Source: a virus
DNA: 39,048 nt
Direction: 5' to 3' (one strand)
IMG/VR virus record: IMGVR_UViG_3300026097_000046
Location: 1-39,048 of that record
In this document: positions 5,042-12,266 of the stretch, in pieces
Position numbering within the stretch: the first letter of the stretch is position 1
Layout of the letters: every line of letters begins with the position of its first letter
The notes under the pieces: generated by a model
Databases searched by the model: none
What the model was told of the DNA's origin: nothing
Seen by the model: the letters and a program-made list of their open reading frames with translations, nothing else
Position numbers and translations under genes: made by a program

Positions 5042-5273
5042 AGTACCGTTTAGTATTGAAAGGCACGATGCCGAAAGTCACAATCCGCTGAGCACTTGGA
5101 TTCAGCGTAACTGGGATATGCCTTGGCTGATGTATTTGTTAGAAAATACCAAAGGTATTGAAACTGAAAAGTTTTATGATCCGCCCACTGATATGTACCG
5201 TGTGAATTTTAAGTTCAACTTGGACCCAAAAAAAGAAACGTTTTATAGGATTAAATATGGCTATGGAATATAA
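5034..5273 (+). CDS. Hypothetical protein, 79 aa
   Basis: I cannot assign this protein. It contains aromatic residues spaced along its length (STWIQRNWDMPWLMYLLEN) and a Lys-rich C-terminus (DPKKETFYRIKYGYG). It overlaps the upstream gene by eight bases and the downstream HNH gene by 17 bases, indicating translational coupling in one operon. No clear ribosome binding site precedes the ATG, which fits reinitiation after the upstream stop. Confidence 0.7.
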   Translation: MIEVPFSIERHDAESHNPLSTWIQRNWDMPWLMYLLENTKGIETEKFYDPPTDMYRVNFKFNLDPKKETFYRIKYGYGI

Positions 5274-5550
5274 ACTGCCTGTGCTGTACAGCAGAGCAGA
5301 CCCAAAGACTCGTAGAGAGATACGTGAGCAATATGTGCGAGAACAAGGTGGCTTATGCTATTGGTGCAAACAACCATTAACAGGTCCGGCTGCCAAACAT
5401 ATTACACAAAAGAAAATCAACTGGCGATTGTTTCCTCCGGGGTTTCGCAAACACCCTGTACACCTACAGCATGACCACGGTTCGGACTTGACAGAAGGCG
5501 CAGTTCATGCTATATGTAATGCAGTAATGTGGCAATATCACGGGAGATAA
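5257..5550 (+). CDS. HNH endonuclease, endonuclease VII-like
   Basis: The 97-residue protein shows a zinc-binding and nuclease arrangement: C34-x2-C37, then H72-D73-H74 in the core, then C87-N88 and H95. This is the pattern of small HNH/endonuclease VII-like nucleases, which cut DNA with a metal ion bound in a beta-beta-alpha fold. Marine phages commonly encode such short forms. Possible roles are resolving branched DNA, cutting host DNA or homing. With no group I intron nearby, homing is less likely. AGGA precedes the ATG, and a second ATG two codons later is an alternative start. Confidence 0.8.
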   Translation: MAMEYKLPVLYSRADPKTRREIREQYVREQGGLCYWCKQPLTGPAAKHITQKKINWRLFPPGFRKHPVHLQHDHGSDLTEGAVHAICNAVMWQYHGR

Positions 5551-5552
5551 AA

Positions 5553-5765
5553 ATGACACGTAAATATGACGTTCCAAAAACCTTTGAGATTGACAGTGAA
5601 ATTGCTGATCGCATTGCAATGCAAAGTTTGAAGCAGCACTACAACTATGCACTAGAAGACATGGACAACTTTGTGCTGCATCAAAAGGGCCACCCGGAGG
5701 ACTATGATCGCAATGTCAAACTCAAACATGCTCTCGAAATAGTTCTTGACTATTACGGCGAATGA
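5553..5765 (+). CDS. Conserved-type hypothetical protein, 70 aa
   Basis: The start is taken at ATG 5553 (MTRKYDVPKTFEI), preceded by GGGAGATAAAA. An upstream in-frame GTG at 5529 lacks a ribosome binding site and lies inside the HNH gene. The product is largely helical with two His/Tyr-rich segments (SLKQHYNYALEDMDNFVLHQ). No family can be named. The 3' end contains the -35 box of the next promoter (5746-5751). Confidence 0.75.
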   Translation: MTRKYDVPKTFEIDSEIADRIAMQSLKQHYNYALEDMDNFVLHQKGHPEDYDRNVKLKHALEIVLDYYGE

Positions 5766-5774
5766 CCGTATACT
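5746..5774 (+). promoter_or_regulatory. Sigma70-type promoter
   Basis: TTGACT (5746-5751), 17 bases, TATACT (5769-5774), identical in both boxes to the promoter at 1959-1987. It overlaps the end of the preceding gene and serves the SWIM protein gene, whose ATG is at 5802. Confidence 0.85.
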
Positions 5775-5801
5775 CTTATTAAATTAGATGAGAGGCGCAC
5801 A

Positions 5802-6002
5802 ATGGCAAAGTATGGTCCTAAGGTATTTGCTAGTGAAACTATCAATACAAAAGGTCACTGGGCAGTTGGTACAATTTGGAACGCTGAGGGTTCAAAAGGC
5901 ATATATAACATTGAGATGGTGGACAAAGGCTTTACATGCGATTGTCCAGCATTTAAAAAGTGTAAACACATCAAAGCAGTAGAGGAAGCATTCAATGGCT
6001 AA
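5802..6002 (+). CDS. SWIM zinc-finger-like small protein
   Basis: This 66-residue protein ends in a compact metal-binding motif C46-x-C48-x5-C54-x-H56, which fits the SWIM zinc finger (CxC...CxH). SWIM motifs bind zinc and mediate DNA or protein contact. The N-terminal 40 residues look beta-rich (HWAVGTIWNAEGSKGIYNIEM), which is also usual ahead of a SWIM hairpin. It is the first gene behind the promoter at 5746-5774, has AGAGGCG upstream, and overlaps the following gene by eight bases. A regulatory or DNA-binding role is likely. The target is unknown. Confidence 0.75.
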   Translation: MAKYGPKVFASETINTKGHWAVGTIWNAEGSKGIYNIEMVDKGFTCDCPAFKKCKHIKAVEEAFNG

Positions 6003-7203
6003 AGCAACAACAGCACGTAAAAAGAAAACGGTACGAGCGACACGCCGTGGCACAAATAAACTTCCTTTGATGCCTGCTAAAATTACCTGGAACAGAGCCA
6101 AGTGGTACACTCACTATGAAGTTGAATCAAAGGAGTGGCTAGAGCGTGTCAAACTCTATATCAAAAATAACTATGATAAGACGGTTGTGTCTAATATTAA
6201 CAAGCTACCAGACTGGAAAGTTGCTGGGAAAAGTCATTGGGCTTGCGCAGCGTATTGCTTAGAAAACATTCCTAGCATTGTTCCTCTAGAATACAAAGAA
6301 GGCATTCACAAATGGATTCTTGATCTTGCGGAAGAAGGTGCTGCGGTAGCACAAGAAAAGAAAGCCGAAGAAAAGACCAAAAAGAATGTGTATGTGCCTA
6401 CTATCCAGGAACGTATTCGTGATCAGTCTGTTGATATGATCGAAGACATTGACGATTGGTTGGAAACTTGGATTGAAGATCCTGCTACATTTGATCCTAA
6501 AGGGTTTGACTTCAAAAAGCACTTTGATAAACTACAACCATCACAAGCACACGCTCGCAAGATGAAAACATTCTATGATGGTGTACTAAACGACTATGAC
6601 GAACTAGAGCGTATGCCCACTGCTGGACAGCTGAAGAAGATGAGCGAGCATGATCAAGACATGTGGACACAACTTAAAGAAGGCTACGCACATCTCAAAA
6701 AAGCAGATATTAAAAAGTTCCGCACAGCTATTGAAGAACTAATGGCAGCATTGGACTTTATTATCGATAGTGCTAAAGCAACACGCAAGCCACGCAAATC
6801 CAAGCCCAAGAGTGCTACTAAGCTAGTAGAAAAGCTCAAGTATGCTAAGACTGACGAGAAGTATAAACTAGCATCAATTGATCCTACACTAATTGTAGGT
6901 GCTAATGAACTTTGGGTGTTTAATGTTAAAACACGCAAACTGGGCAAGTATGTAGCAGCTAACATTGATCCGAAAGGTATGGGTAGAGACGGCACTGGAC
7001 TACAGGTTAAAGGCACTACTATTATTGGATTTGACGAAACAGCCAGTGTACAAAAGACCGTTCGCAAGCCTGATGAAGTACTAAAAGAGTTTAAAGCAGC
7101 TGGTAAAGTTAAGCTACGTACATTCATGGATAATATTAATTCAGTAGATACAAAACTTAATGGTCGTTGTAATCCTGATACGATACTTCTAAAGGTTTCT
7201 TGA
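5995..7203 (+). CDS. Hypothetical Lys-rich protein, 402 aa
   Basis: No family is recognised. The first 22 residues are very basic (ATTARKKKTVRATRRGTNK). A central part (about 110-270) is charged and probably helical. A second basic linker at about 263-275 (ATRKPRKSKPKSATK) precedes a C-terminal beta-rich domain with NELWVFNVKTRKLGKYVA. The layout suggests a nucleic-acid-associated protein with two domains. It shares the operon with the SWIM protein (eight-base overlap), so both may be produced together early or mid infection. It could be a conserved T4-like phage protein of unknown role. Confidence 0.8.
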   Translation: MAKATTARKKKTVRATRRGTNKLPLMPAKITWNRAKWYTHYEVESKEWLERVKLYIKNNYDKTVVSNINKLPDWKVAGKSHWACAAYCLENIPSIVPLEYKEGIHKWILDLAEEGAAVAQEKKAEEKTKKNVYVPTIQERIRDQSVDMIEDIDDWLETWIEDPATFDPKGFDFKKHFDKLQPSQAHARKMKTFYDGVLNDYDELERMPTAGQLKKMSEHDQDMWTQLKEGYAHLKKADIKKFRTAIEELMAALDFIIDSAKATRKPRKSKPKSATKLVEKLKYAKTDEKYKLASIDPTLIVGANELWVFNVKTRKLGKYVAANIDPKGMGRDGTGLQVKGTTIIGFDETASVQKTVRKPDEVLKEFKAAGKVKLRTFMDNINSVDTKLNGRCNPDTILLKVS

Positions 7204-7209
7204 TAAATA
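7202..7209 (+). promoter_or_regulatory. T4-type late promoter GATAAATA
   Basis: GATAAATA differs by one base from the T4 late consensus TATAAATA. It ends 23 bases before the ATG at 7232, the same distance as at 13983 and 31210. Confidence 0.7.
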
Positions 7210-7231
7210 TTGTTAACGGAGAAATGTTGAC

Positions 7232-8089
7232 ATGTCAGAACCAATTGAAAATGCTATCGAGCAACTTAGTAGTGCTATATCAGATGTAGTAAGAACTGCT
7301 ATTACTGTAGACGACTTTGTATTAAAAACAAAAGCACCTGTAGAATTTCTTTCGCAAGGAGGCGACAAAGATGTATATGGTTTAGGCCTACAATGGAGAG
7401 CTACAGGTACTACAAAACAATTTATTTACAGAGCTAACCCTGATCGTTATTGGTCGTCAGAGTCGATTGACTTGAGAGACGGGCAGTCATTTATGATTGC
7501 TAATAATACGGTAATTTCACAAGATGGACTAGGCGCTGGCATACGTAACTCTAATTTGTCAACTGTAGGTGTACTAAAGGATCTACGTACATCTGGTAGT
7601 TTAAGTATTGATAACAATGTTTTTTATAACAGCGATAGTGAAAGACTAGGTGTAGGTACTGATTCTCCGAGCGGTACCGTTGGTATTGCAAGTTTAGATA
7701 ATGAGTTTGTAATCGACGTTGAACATACCGTAGCTAAAATTGGTACACATAGTCACAATCCTTTGGAGATACTAGCAGGCAATAATGCAGCTATCCAAAT
7801 AGATCCAAATGGTAGAATAAATATTCCTAATAGTACACTTACTGTACAAAAGTCAATCGGAGTAGGGATATCTAATCCACCTAGTGATGCTAGTATTACT
7901 ACTGCTGGTCCAATACGTTTCCAAGGAAATAAACACGAATATAATACTGGCACACCAGAACACGGTTCATATACCAAAGGTGATATTGTTTGGAATCAAG
8001 ATCCTAAACCAACTGGATACGTTGGGTGGATATGTGTTAGAGATGGCACACCGGGTGAGTGGAAACCGTTTGGTGCTATAGGCTCTTAA
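7232..8089 (+). CDS. Fibre-like virion protein, 285 aa
   Basis: The sequence is typical of phage fibre proteins: a short helical N-terminus, then beta-strand repeats rich in Gly, Ser, Asn and Thr. It includes segments common in fibres (SERLGVGTDSPSGTVGI, LEILAGNNAAIQIDPNG, VGISNPPSDASI) and a C-terminal tip-like part (GDIVWNQDPKP, then GYVGWICVRDG). It probably forms a trimeric fibre or collar component outside the tail. A late promoter (7202-7209) and a GGAG ribosome binding site stand upstream, consistent with late virion expression. It lies away from the main fibre block. The receptor or partner cannot be inferred. Confidence 0.8.
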   Translation: MSEPIENAIEQLSSAISDVVRTAITVDDFVLKTKAPVEFLSQGGDKDVYGLGLQWRATGTTKQFIYRANPDRYWSSESIDLRDGQSFMIANNTVISQDGLGAGIRNSNLSTVGVLKDLRTSGSLSIDNNVFYNSDSERLGVGTDSPSGTVGIASLDNEFVIDVEHTVAKIGTHSHNPLEILAGNNAAIQIDPNGRINIPNSTLTVQKSIGVGISNPPSDASITTAGPIRFQGNKHEYNTGTPEHGSYTKGDIVWNQDPKPTGYVGWICVRDGTPGEWKPFGAIGS

Positions 8090-8117
8090 CCTAGCACTTA
8101 AATTGCTGCTTCTGCAT

Positions 8118-8125
8118 TATAAATA
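8118..8125 (+). promoter_or_regulatory. T4-type late promoter TATAAATA
   Basis: A perfect TATAAATA ends only nine bases before the ATG at 8134, so the transcript would have almost no leader. Other late promoters in the window lie 18-26 bases upstream. Confidence 0.6.
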
Positions 8126-8133
8126 ATGTTGTA

Positions 8134-8439
8134 ATGAAAGAGTTTCACAAAAAAGCACTATCGCAAATAAGTATTTGGGCATGGGCAGCCACCGTGTTTC
8201 CTATCGTAGCTCTTGCTGGATTATTCTTCTTAGAGTTTATCGGTCTACGCTCATACTATCATATAACACTTACTATAGGAGCAACAATAATGTTTGCTAT
8301 CAGTGTGATTTGGTGGTGGTGGGCATTATATACTATTGCAGGAGTAACAAGTGTGCTTGGCAAAACTTCAGAAAAACTAGACGAAGTTGTTGACGAAGTT
8401 GTAGATATTAAAAAAGATATCAAAGAAATTACAAAGTAA
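8134..8439 (+). CDS. Small two-segment membrane protein
   Basis: This 101-residue protein has two hydrophobic segments (about 15-35 and 44-68), the second including the unusual run WWWWAL. A charged heptad-like C-terminal tail follows (KTSEKLDEVVDEVVDIKKDI), likely a coiled coil on one membrane side. Holins have this general layout, but the long helical tail is not typical and no lysis partner is next to it, so function is left open. The upstream late promoter suggests late expression. There is no clear ribosome binding site. Confidence 0.75.
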   Translation: MKEFHKKALSQISIWAWAATVFPIVALAGLFFLEFIGLRSYYHITLTIGATIMFAISVIWWWWALYTIAGVTSVLGKTSEKLDEVVDEVVDIKKDIKEITK

Positions 8440-8447
8440 ATAGTTAT

Positions 8448-9026
8448 ATGTTAGTTATAGGCAACGGCGAAAGTCGCGTGGGCATTGATATTGATGCAAT
8501 AGACGATCTTAAGATCGGGTGTAATGCTATCTATCGAGATTTTAAAGTCGATCATTTAGTTTGTGTTGATCGAAGAATGGTCACAGAAGCATTTGAACAA
8601 GGCGCAAACGAACACGCTCTGGTATACACTAGAGAAGACTGGGCTAACAAATACAAAGAACACAAAGGAATTAGAACATTACCGTTATTACCATACACAG
8701 GCAGTGACAGATGGGACAAGCCCTTTCAATGGGGGAGCGGACCGTATGCTGTATTGCTAGGAGCAAAACTTAGCCAGGATGTAAGTCTATTAGGGTTTGA
8801 TCTACACAGCAATACTAATAATGTAAACAACATATACAAAGGCACACTTAACTACGATGCAAAAGACAAACGAGCAGTTGATCCTCGATATTGGATCTAT
8901 CAAATAGGTAAAGTGTTTGAAATATATCGTAAACGTAATTTTACTATCTACCAAACGGACACATGGACGCTACCTTCGGCCTGGAATAAACCTAACGTAA
9001 TGGTTGACACGATAAGTAACATATAG
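8448..9026 (+). CDS. Possible glycan-related enzyme, Rossmann-like, 192 aa
   Basis: The N-terminus LVIGNGESRVGID resembles the nucleotide-sugar binding loop of small glycan-modifying proteins (such as DUF115-like or sialyltransferase-like enzymes), followed by a conserved-looking GCNAIYRDF and DHLVCVDRRM. A Gly-rich WGSGPYAVLLGAKL segment and VSLLGFDLHS continue the pattern. No signal peptide or membrane helix is seen. It lies two genes upstream of a glycosyltransferase, which supports a role in sugar modification of virion, cell surface or DNA. The identification rests on pattern similarity only. The last bases of the gene contain the -35 box of the QueD-gene promoter. Confidence 0.6.
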   Translation: MLVIGNGESRVGIDIDAIDDLKIGCNAIYRDFKVDHLVCVDRRMVTEAFEQGANEHALVYTREDWANKYKEHKGIRTLPLLPYTGSDRWDKPFQWGSGPYAVLLGAKLSQDVSLLGFDLHSNTNNVNNIYKGTLNYDAKDKRAVDPRYWIYQIGKVFEIYRKRNFTIYQTDTWTLPSAWNKPNVMVDTISNI

Positions 9027-9032
9027 TATTAT
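9004..9032 (+). promoter_or_regulatory. Sigma70-type promoter before the QueD-like gene
   Basis: TTGACA (9004-9009), 17 bases, TATTAT (9027-9032). Transcription would start near 9039, giving a 64-base leader that begins just before a GC-rich hairpin. Confidence 0.75.
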
Positions 9033-9041
9033 TATTACTAT

Positions 9042-9096
9042 AAGAGGACTAGGTGTTCGCCCCTCTCTAAACATTCCGCACACTCTTACACAGGAG
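9042..9096 (+). promoter_or_regulatory. Structured leader of the QueD-like gene, possible riboswitch
   Basis: The leader starts with AGAGG...CCTCT, a stem with internal ACTA and loop TGTTCG. The GGTGT of this loop region can pair with ACACT near 9080, just before the ribosome binding site ACAGGAG, which would form a pseudoknot. PreQ1 riboswitches are short H-type pseudoknots at this place and control queuosine genes. The sequence does not match the class I consensus closely, so this is a candidate only. Confidence 0.3.
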
Positions 9097-9102
9097 TATA
9101 AA

Positions 9103-9549
9103 ATGGCTTATTATAGTACAAAAACATACGGGCATAACATTGGGTTAAGTGCCTGCTTTAGACAACCAAATGCAGAACATTCTCATTGCAGTTTGTTACA
9201 TGGTTATAGTTTGCAGTTTAAATTTACATTTGCAGCAGACGAACTTGATAACAAAAACTGGGTGGTAGACTTTGGCGGACTTAAACCGCTTAAGGCATGG
9301 TTAGAAGATAACTTTGATCATAAGGTTGTACTAACTAATAGTGATCCGTTTATGGATACATTTAAAGATCTTGAAGAGAAAGGTCTTGCAGAACTAACTA
9401 TCTTAGACGGTGTAGGTGTAGAAAAGTTTGCATACCATGCTTGGAAATTTGCAAACGAACTAGTAAAAGAAAAGACTAACGGACGTTGTAGTTGCGTTGA
9501 AGTTGAATGTGCAGAGCACGGTGCTAACTCGGCTATCTACAAAGCATAA
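9103..9549 (+). CDS. QueD-like 6-carboxytetrahydropterin synthase family protein
   Basis: Enzymes of this family convert dihydroneopterin triphosphate to 6-carboxytetrahydropterin, the second step toward preQ0, queuosine and 7-deazaguanine DNA bases. Family features are present: catalytic C29 in HCSLLHGY, WVVDFGGLK, D72-H73 and a C-terminal AEHGANSA. Two of the three usual zinc-binding His residues differ: C18 replaces His in the FxAAH motif and Y35 replaces the second His of HGH, while H33 is kept. The chemistry may therefore differ. No other preQ0 genes are in the window. It is preceded by its own promoter and a structured leader, and its stop overlaps the next ATG region. Confidence 0.85.
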   Translation: MAYYSTKTYGHNIGLSACFRQPNAEHSHCSLLHGYSLQFKFTFAADELDNKNWVVDFGGLKPLKAWLEDNFDHKVVLTNSDPFMDTFKDLEEKGLAELTILDGVGVEKFAYHAWKFANELVKEKTNGRCSCVEVECAEHGANSAIYKA

Positions 9550-10352
9550 TGAAAAAGTATATCGAAGGCGAAACTAAGGAACAACGCAAGTTGCGTAAAA
9601 GGAATGAAAACAACATTTCTTCTACACCTGCGCCTTCGATTAACTCTAAGCGTAAAAACTATGTAGTATGTTTAAAACACGGTGACAAATACGGTCCTGA
9701 ATATGTTAATAACTTATACAATATGGTCAAACGCAACTTAACATTAGACTATGAATTTGTATGTTTTACAGAAGACGCTAATGGTATTAACCCTGAAATT
9801 ACTATCATGCCTTTACCGCAATTGCCAGTAGATGGTTGGTGGTATAAGCCTATGTTTTTTGATACTAAACTAGGACTAAAAGGCACAATACTATTTTTAG
9901 ATTTAGATTTGATAATATTCGAAAACATTGATAAGTTGTTTACCTATGAAATTACTAAATTTCTTATTATAAGAGACTTTAATAGGCATATTATCAAAAA
10001 TTATGACAAATTTAATTCGAGTGTTTTTAGATTAGACACAGGAACACATCCACAAGTTTATACAGAGTTTGTTAAAAATGCAAATAGTATTTGTAGAAGA
10101 TATCCCGGCGACCAAGATTGGATACGAAAACAAATTTCAAAAGATTTTGTTTATTGGCCGGAAGAATGGATACAAAGCTACAAGTGGGAAATGCGCGGCA
10201 AACCAAAGTTTGATAGACAGCCTCGAGGAAAACGAGATTTTGAAATCAACGGTGATCCGAAAATAAAACCTAACACAAGTATTGCAGTTTTTCACGGAGA
10301 TCCTAATCCGCACAATTGCAAAGATCCTTGGGTTATTAACAACTGGAAATAA
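9549..10352 (+). CDS. Glycosyltransferase, GT-A type (GT8-like)
   Basis: The 267-residue protein shows a GT-A glycosyltransferase layout. A basic N-terminal tail (1-36) precedes a first strand YVVCLKHGDKYGPEYV. The metal and nucleotide-sugar binding D118-L-D120 sits in ILFLDLDLIIF. NSSVFRLDTGTHP and GDQDWI follow, then a C-terminal FHGDPNPHNCKDP with histidines usual for GT8-like enzymes. It would transfer a sugar from a nucleotide sugar onto an unknown acceptor, such as a virion protein, lipopolysaccharide or modified DNA. The start is coupled to the QueD-like gene stop. There is no membrane anchor. Confidence 0.85.
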   Translation: MKKYIEGETKEQRKLRKRNENNISSTPAPSINSKRKNYVVCLKHGDKYGPEYVNNLYNMVKRNLTLDYEFVCFTEDANGINPEITIMPLPQLPVDGWWYKPMFFDTKLGLKGTILFLDLDLIIFENIDKLFTYEITKFLIIRDFNRHIIKNYDKFNSSVFRLDTGTHPQVYTEFVKNANSICRRYPGDQDWIRKQISKDFVYWPEEWIQSYKWEMRGKPKFDRQPRGKRDFEINGDPKIKPNTSIAVFHGDPNPHNCKDPWVINNWK

Positions 10353-10354
10353 TT

Positions 10355-11062
10355 ATGTTTTTAAAAATTACAGAAGTAGAACATTACACAGATACACTTT
10401 TTAGAATACGCACAGAACGCCCTAGTACGTTTAGATTTACAGCAGGTGAATTTACAATGATAGGTATGGGAGATAATGATATTACAAGAGCGTACTCTAT
10501 TACAAGCGGACCGTATGACGAGTATTTAGAGTTTTATTCTATTAAAGTGCCAGACGGTCCTTTGACTAGTAGATTACAACATGTAGAAGTAGGCGGCGAA
10601 TTAGAAGTCGGTGATAAACCTACTGGAACACTTACACTTGCTAATTTAGAATTAGGTGGAGATTTATGGATGCTTGCCACAGGTACAGGAATAGCACCTT
10701 TTATTAGTTTATTACGTGACCCTGTAACATTTGAAGAGTTCAATCGAATACATGTCGTATGGAGTGTGCGATATCAATCGGAGTTGTTGGCATATAATGA
10801 AATGTTACAAGACTTAGATATTGATTATATTCCGATTGTAACAAGAGATACAGAATGGATGGCTGAAAAAAACAGGATTACAAAACTAATGCAAAACGGA
10901 GTAATTATTACTAACGGATCTCCTGCTACTGATAAAGTCATGATTTGTGGAAGTATGCCTTTTAACAATGATGTAAAAGAAATGTTAATAGATGCAGGTT
11001 GGCAAGAAGGTAATAGGCGTACAGCGGGAAATTTTGTTCAAGAGAAAGCCTTTGTAAGTTGA
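10355..11062 (+). CDS. Ferredoxin-NADP+ reductase family protein
   Basis: This 235-residue flavoprotein carries the FAD-binding R45-A-Y-S48 motif, GPLTSRLQ for the isoalloxazine and phosphate region, the NADP(H)-binding LATGTGIAPFISLLR (107-121), VMICGSMPFNNDVKE, and the C-terminal EKAFV characteristic of bacterial FNR (Fpr) enzymes. It moves electrons between NADPH and ferredoxin or flavodoxin. A phage copy could supply reduced ferredoxin for nucleotide reduction, Fe-S assembly or other redox steps during infection. It begins two bases after the glycosyltransferase stop. Its partner ferredoxin is not in the window. An A-type Fe-S carrier lies 3 kb downstream. Confidence 0.9.
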   Translation: MFLKITEVEHYTDTLFRIRTERPSTFRFTAGEFTMIGMGDNDITRAYSITSGPYDEYLEFYSIKVPDGPLTSRLQHVEVGGELEVGDKPTGTLTLANLELGGDLWMLATGTGIAPFISLLRDPVTFEEFNRIHVVWSVRYQSELLAYNEMLQDLDIDYIPIVTRDTEWMAEKNRITKLMQNGVIITNGSPATDKVMICGSMPFNNDVKEMLIDAGWQEGNRRTAGNFVQEKAFVS

Positions 11063-11187
11063 AACGTATTATAAACTATATTGCTTGGTATAAGAAACTT
11101 CGCAGTCAAGGGTATAAACGAGTTGACAGCTTACGTTGGGCAGTATATAATAGTAAATATTATACCATTGAAGGCACTTATAAATGA
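11059..11187 (+). CDS. Possible small basic protein, 42 aa, TTG start
   Basis: A TTG codon overlapping the stop of the reductase gene opens a 42-residue frame beginning MKRIINYIAWYKKLRSQG, rich in Arg, Lys and aromatic residues. Its TGA overlaps the ATG of the UV endonuclease gene, so it fills the gap exactly. Against it, a perfect consensus promoter lies inside the frame (11123-11151). Both can be true. Function unknown. Confidence 0.45.
   Translation: MKRIINYIAWYKKLRSQGYKRVDSLRWAVYNSKYYTIEGTYK
11123..11151 (+). promoter_or_regulatory. Perfect consensus sigma70 promoter before the UV endonuclease gene
   Basis: TTGACA (11123-11128), 17 bases, TATAAT (11146-11151). Both boxes match the bacterial consensus completely. 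The start site would be near 11158, about 26 bases before the ATG at 11184. Confidence 0.85.
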
Positions 11188-12266
11188 CACAACGTATAGG
11201 CTTCGCATGTAAGTACATGCACCCAGATCAAACACAAAAGAAAAAAGTACTTGAAGAAATTCAGCGTCCACTAAATACTCGTAGCACAACGGTACAATGG
11301 CTTAACCGACAGACACGTGATGTAGCTGAAGAACGCTTGTGGGATATCATGGTCCATAACATTGCGTCATACAAGAAGTTGATTGAATATGTGGGAAGTC
11401 TTCCTCCAGAACTTAGAATGGTACGATTGGGTAGCGATGTATTACCTGTTTATACTCAGCGTGATTGGAGTTATTATTGGCAGCAACCAGATGTGGTCGC
11501 ATACTGCGAACGAGAGTTTGCCAAAGTCGGTGACACGGCACGATCACTTGATGTTAGGTTATCCATGCACCCGGGGCAATTCACTGTTTTGGCCAGTGAT
11601 AATCCGGAAATTGTAGATAGGAGCATAGAAGAATTTGAATATCACACCGATGTCATCCGCTATATGGGTTACGGCAAACGATTCCAAGACTTTAAGTGCA
11701 ACGTACACATCTCAGGCCGCAAAGGTCCAGCCGGTATCAAAGCCGCGCTTAAACGTCTCTCACCGGAAGCAAGAAACACTATTACAATCGAAAACGACGA
11801 AAACAAATGGGGACTCGAACACAGCCTCGAGCTTGCAGACGATCTCGCTTTGGTGCTAGATGTGCATCATTTCTGGTGTAGAGAAGGATACTATCTTGAT
11901 CCTAAGTCAGACGACTTCAAACGTGTAATTGACTCGTGGAGAGGTGTTCGTCCTGTTATCCACTATAGCTATAGTAGAGATGAAGCATTGCCAGAAGGAT
12001 TTGCACACGATACAATGCCTGATATGCCTGCACTTTTAGAAGCAGGACATAAAAAGGCTAAATTGCGAGCACATAGCGATTACTATCCTAATCCTGTTGT
12101 AAACGATTATGCACTAAGCTTTCTTGAGTACAGTGACATTATGGCAGAATCGAAAGCAAAGAACTTAGCAAGTATTGAGCTATATAAATACTACAAAGGA
12201 AAAGACAATGAGCTATTTGAATCAAATGTACGGACGCAAAGCGAGCCCGACCCCATCGAAATCTGA
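11184..12266 (+). CDS. uvsE: UV-damage endonuclease (UvsE/UVDE family)
   Basis: The 360-residue protein matches the UVDE family, which nicks DNA 5' of pyrimidine dimers and other lesions using metal ions in a TIM barrel. Visible signatures are the N-terminal RIGFACKYM, RLSMHPGQF, NVHISGRKGPAGIKAALKRL, TIENDENKWGLEH, LALVLDVHHFWC and the C-terminal LRAHSDYYPNP. Length is near the family norm. It would repair sunlight damage in phage or host DNA in surface water, alongside the ligase encoded earlier. A perfect consensus promoter 33 bases upstream of the ATG suggests strong host-polymerase expression early in infection. The 3' end overlaps the start of the next gene in another frame. Confidence 0.93.
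   Translation: MTQRIGFACKYMHPDQTQKKKVLEEIQRPLNTRSTTVQWLNRQTRDVAEERLWDIMVHNIASYKKLIEYVGSLPPELRMVRLGSDVLPVYTQRDWSYYWQQPDVVAYCEREFAKVGDTARSLDVRLSMHPGQFTVLASDNPEIVDRSIEEFEYHTDVIRYMGYGKRFQDFKCNVHISGRKGPAGIKAALKRLSPEARNTITIENDENKWGLEHSLELADDLALVLDVHHFWCREGYYLDPKSDDFKRVIDSWRGVRPVIHYSYSRDEALPEGFAHDTMPDMPALLEAGHKKAKLRAHSDYYPNPVVNDYALSFLEYSDIMAESKAKNLASIELYKYYKGKDNELFESNVRTQSEPDPIEI
12183..12190 (+). promoter_or_regulatory. T4-type late promoter TATAAATA
   Basis: A perfect TATAAATA inside the end of the UV endonuclease gene, ending 18 bases before the ATG at 12208, with AAAGGA between. It would switch the next small gene to late control. Confidence 0.6.

Noticed and set aside
7226-7254. Promoter from TTGACA at 7226
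   Set aside because: No fitting -10 box stands 16-18 bases downstream, and the late promoter at 7202 explains the gene.
8134-8439. Holin call for the small two-segment membrane protein
   Set aside because: Long charged helical tail and no endolysin or spanin gene nearby. Topology alone is not enough.
9042-9075. A definite preQ1 class I riboswitch
   Set aside because: The A-rich linker and CUA pairing partner expected after the first stem are not in the right place, so only a candidate is reported.
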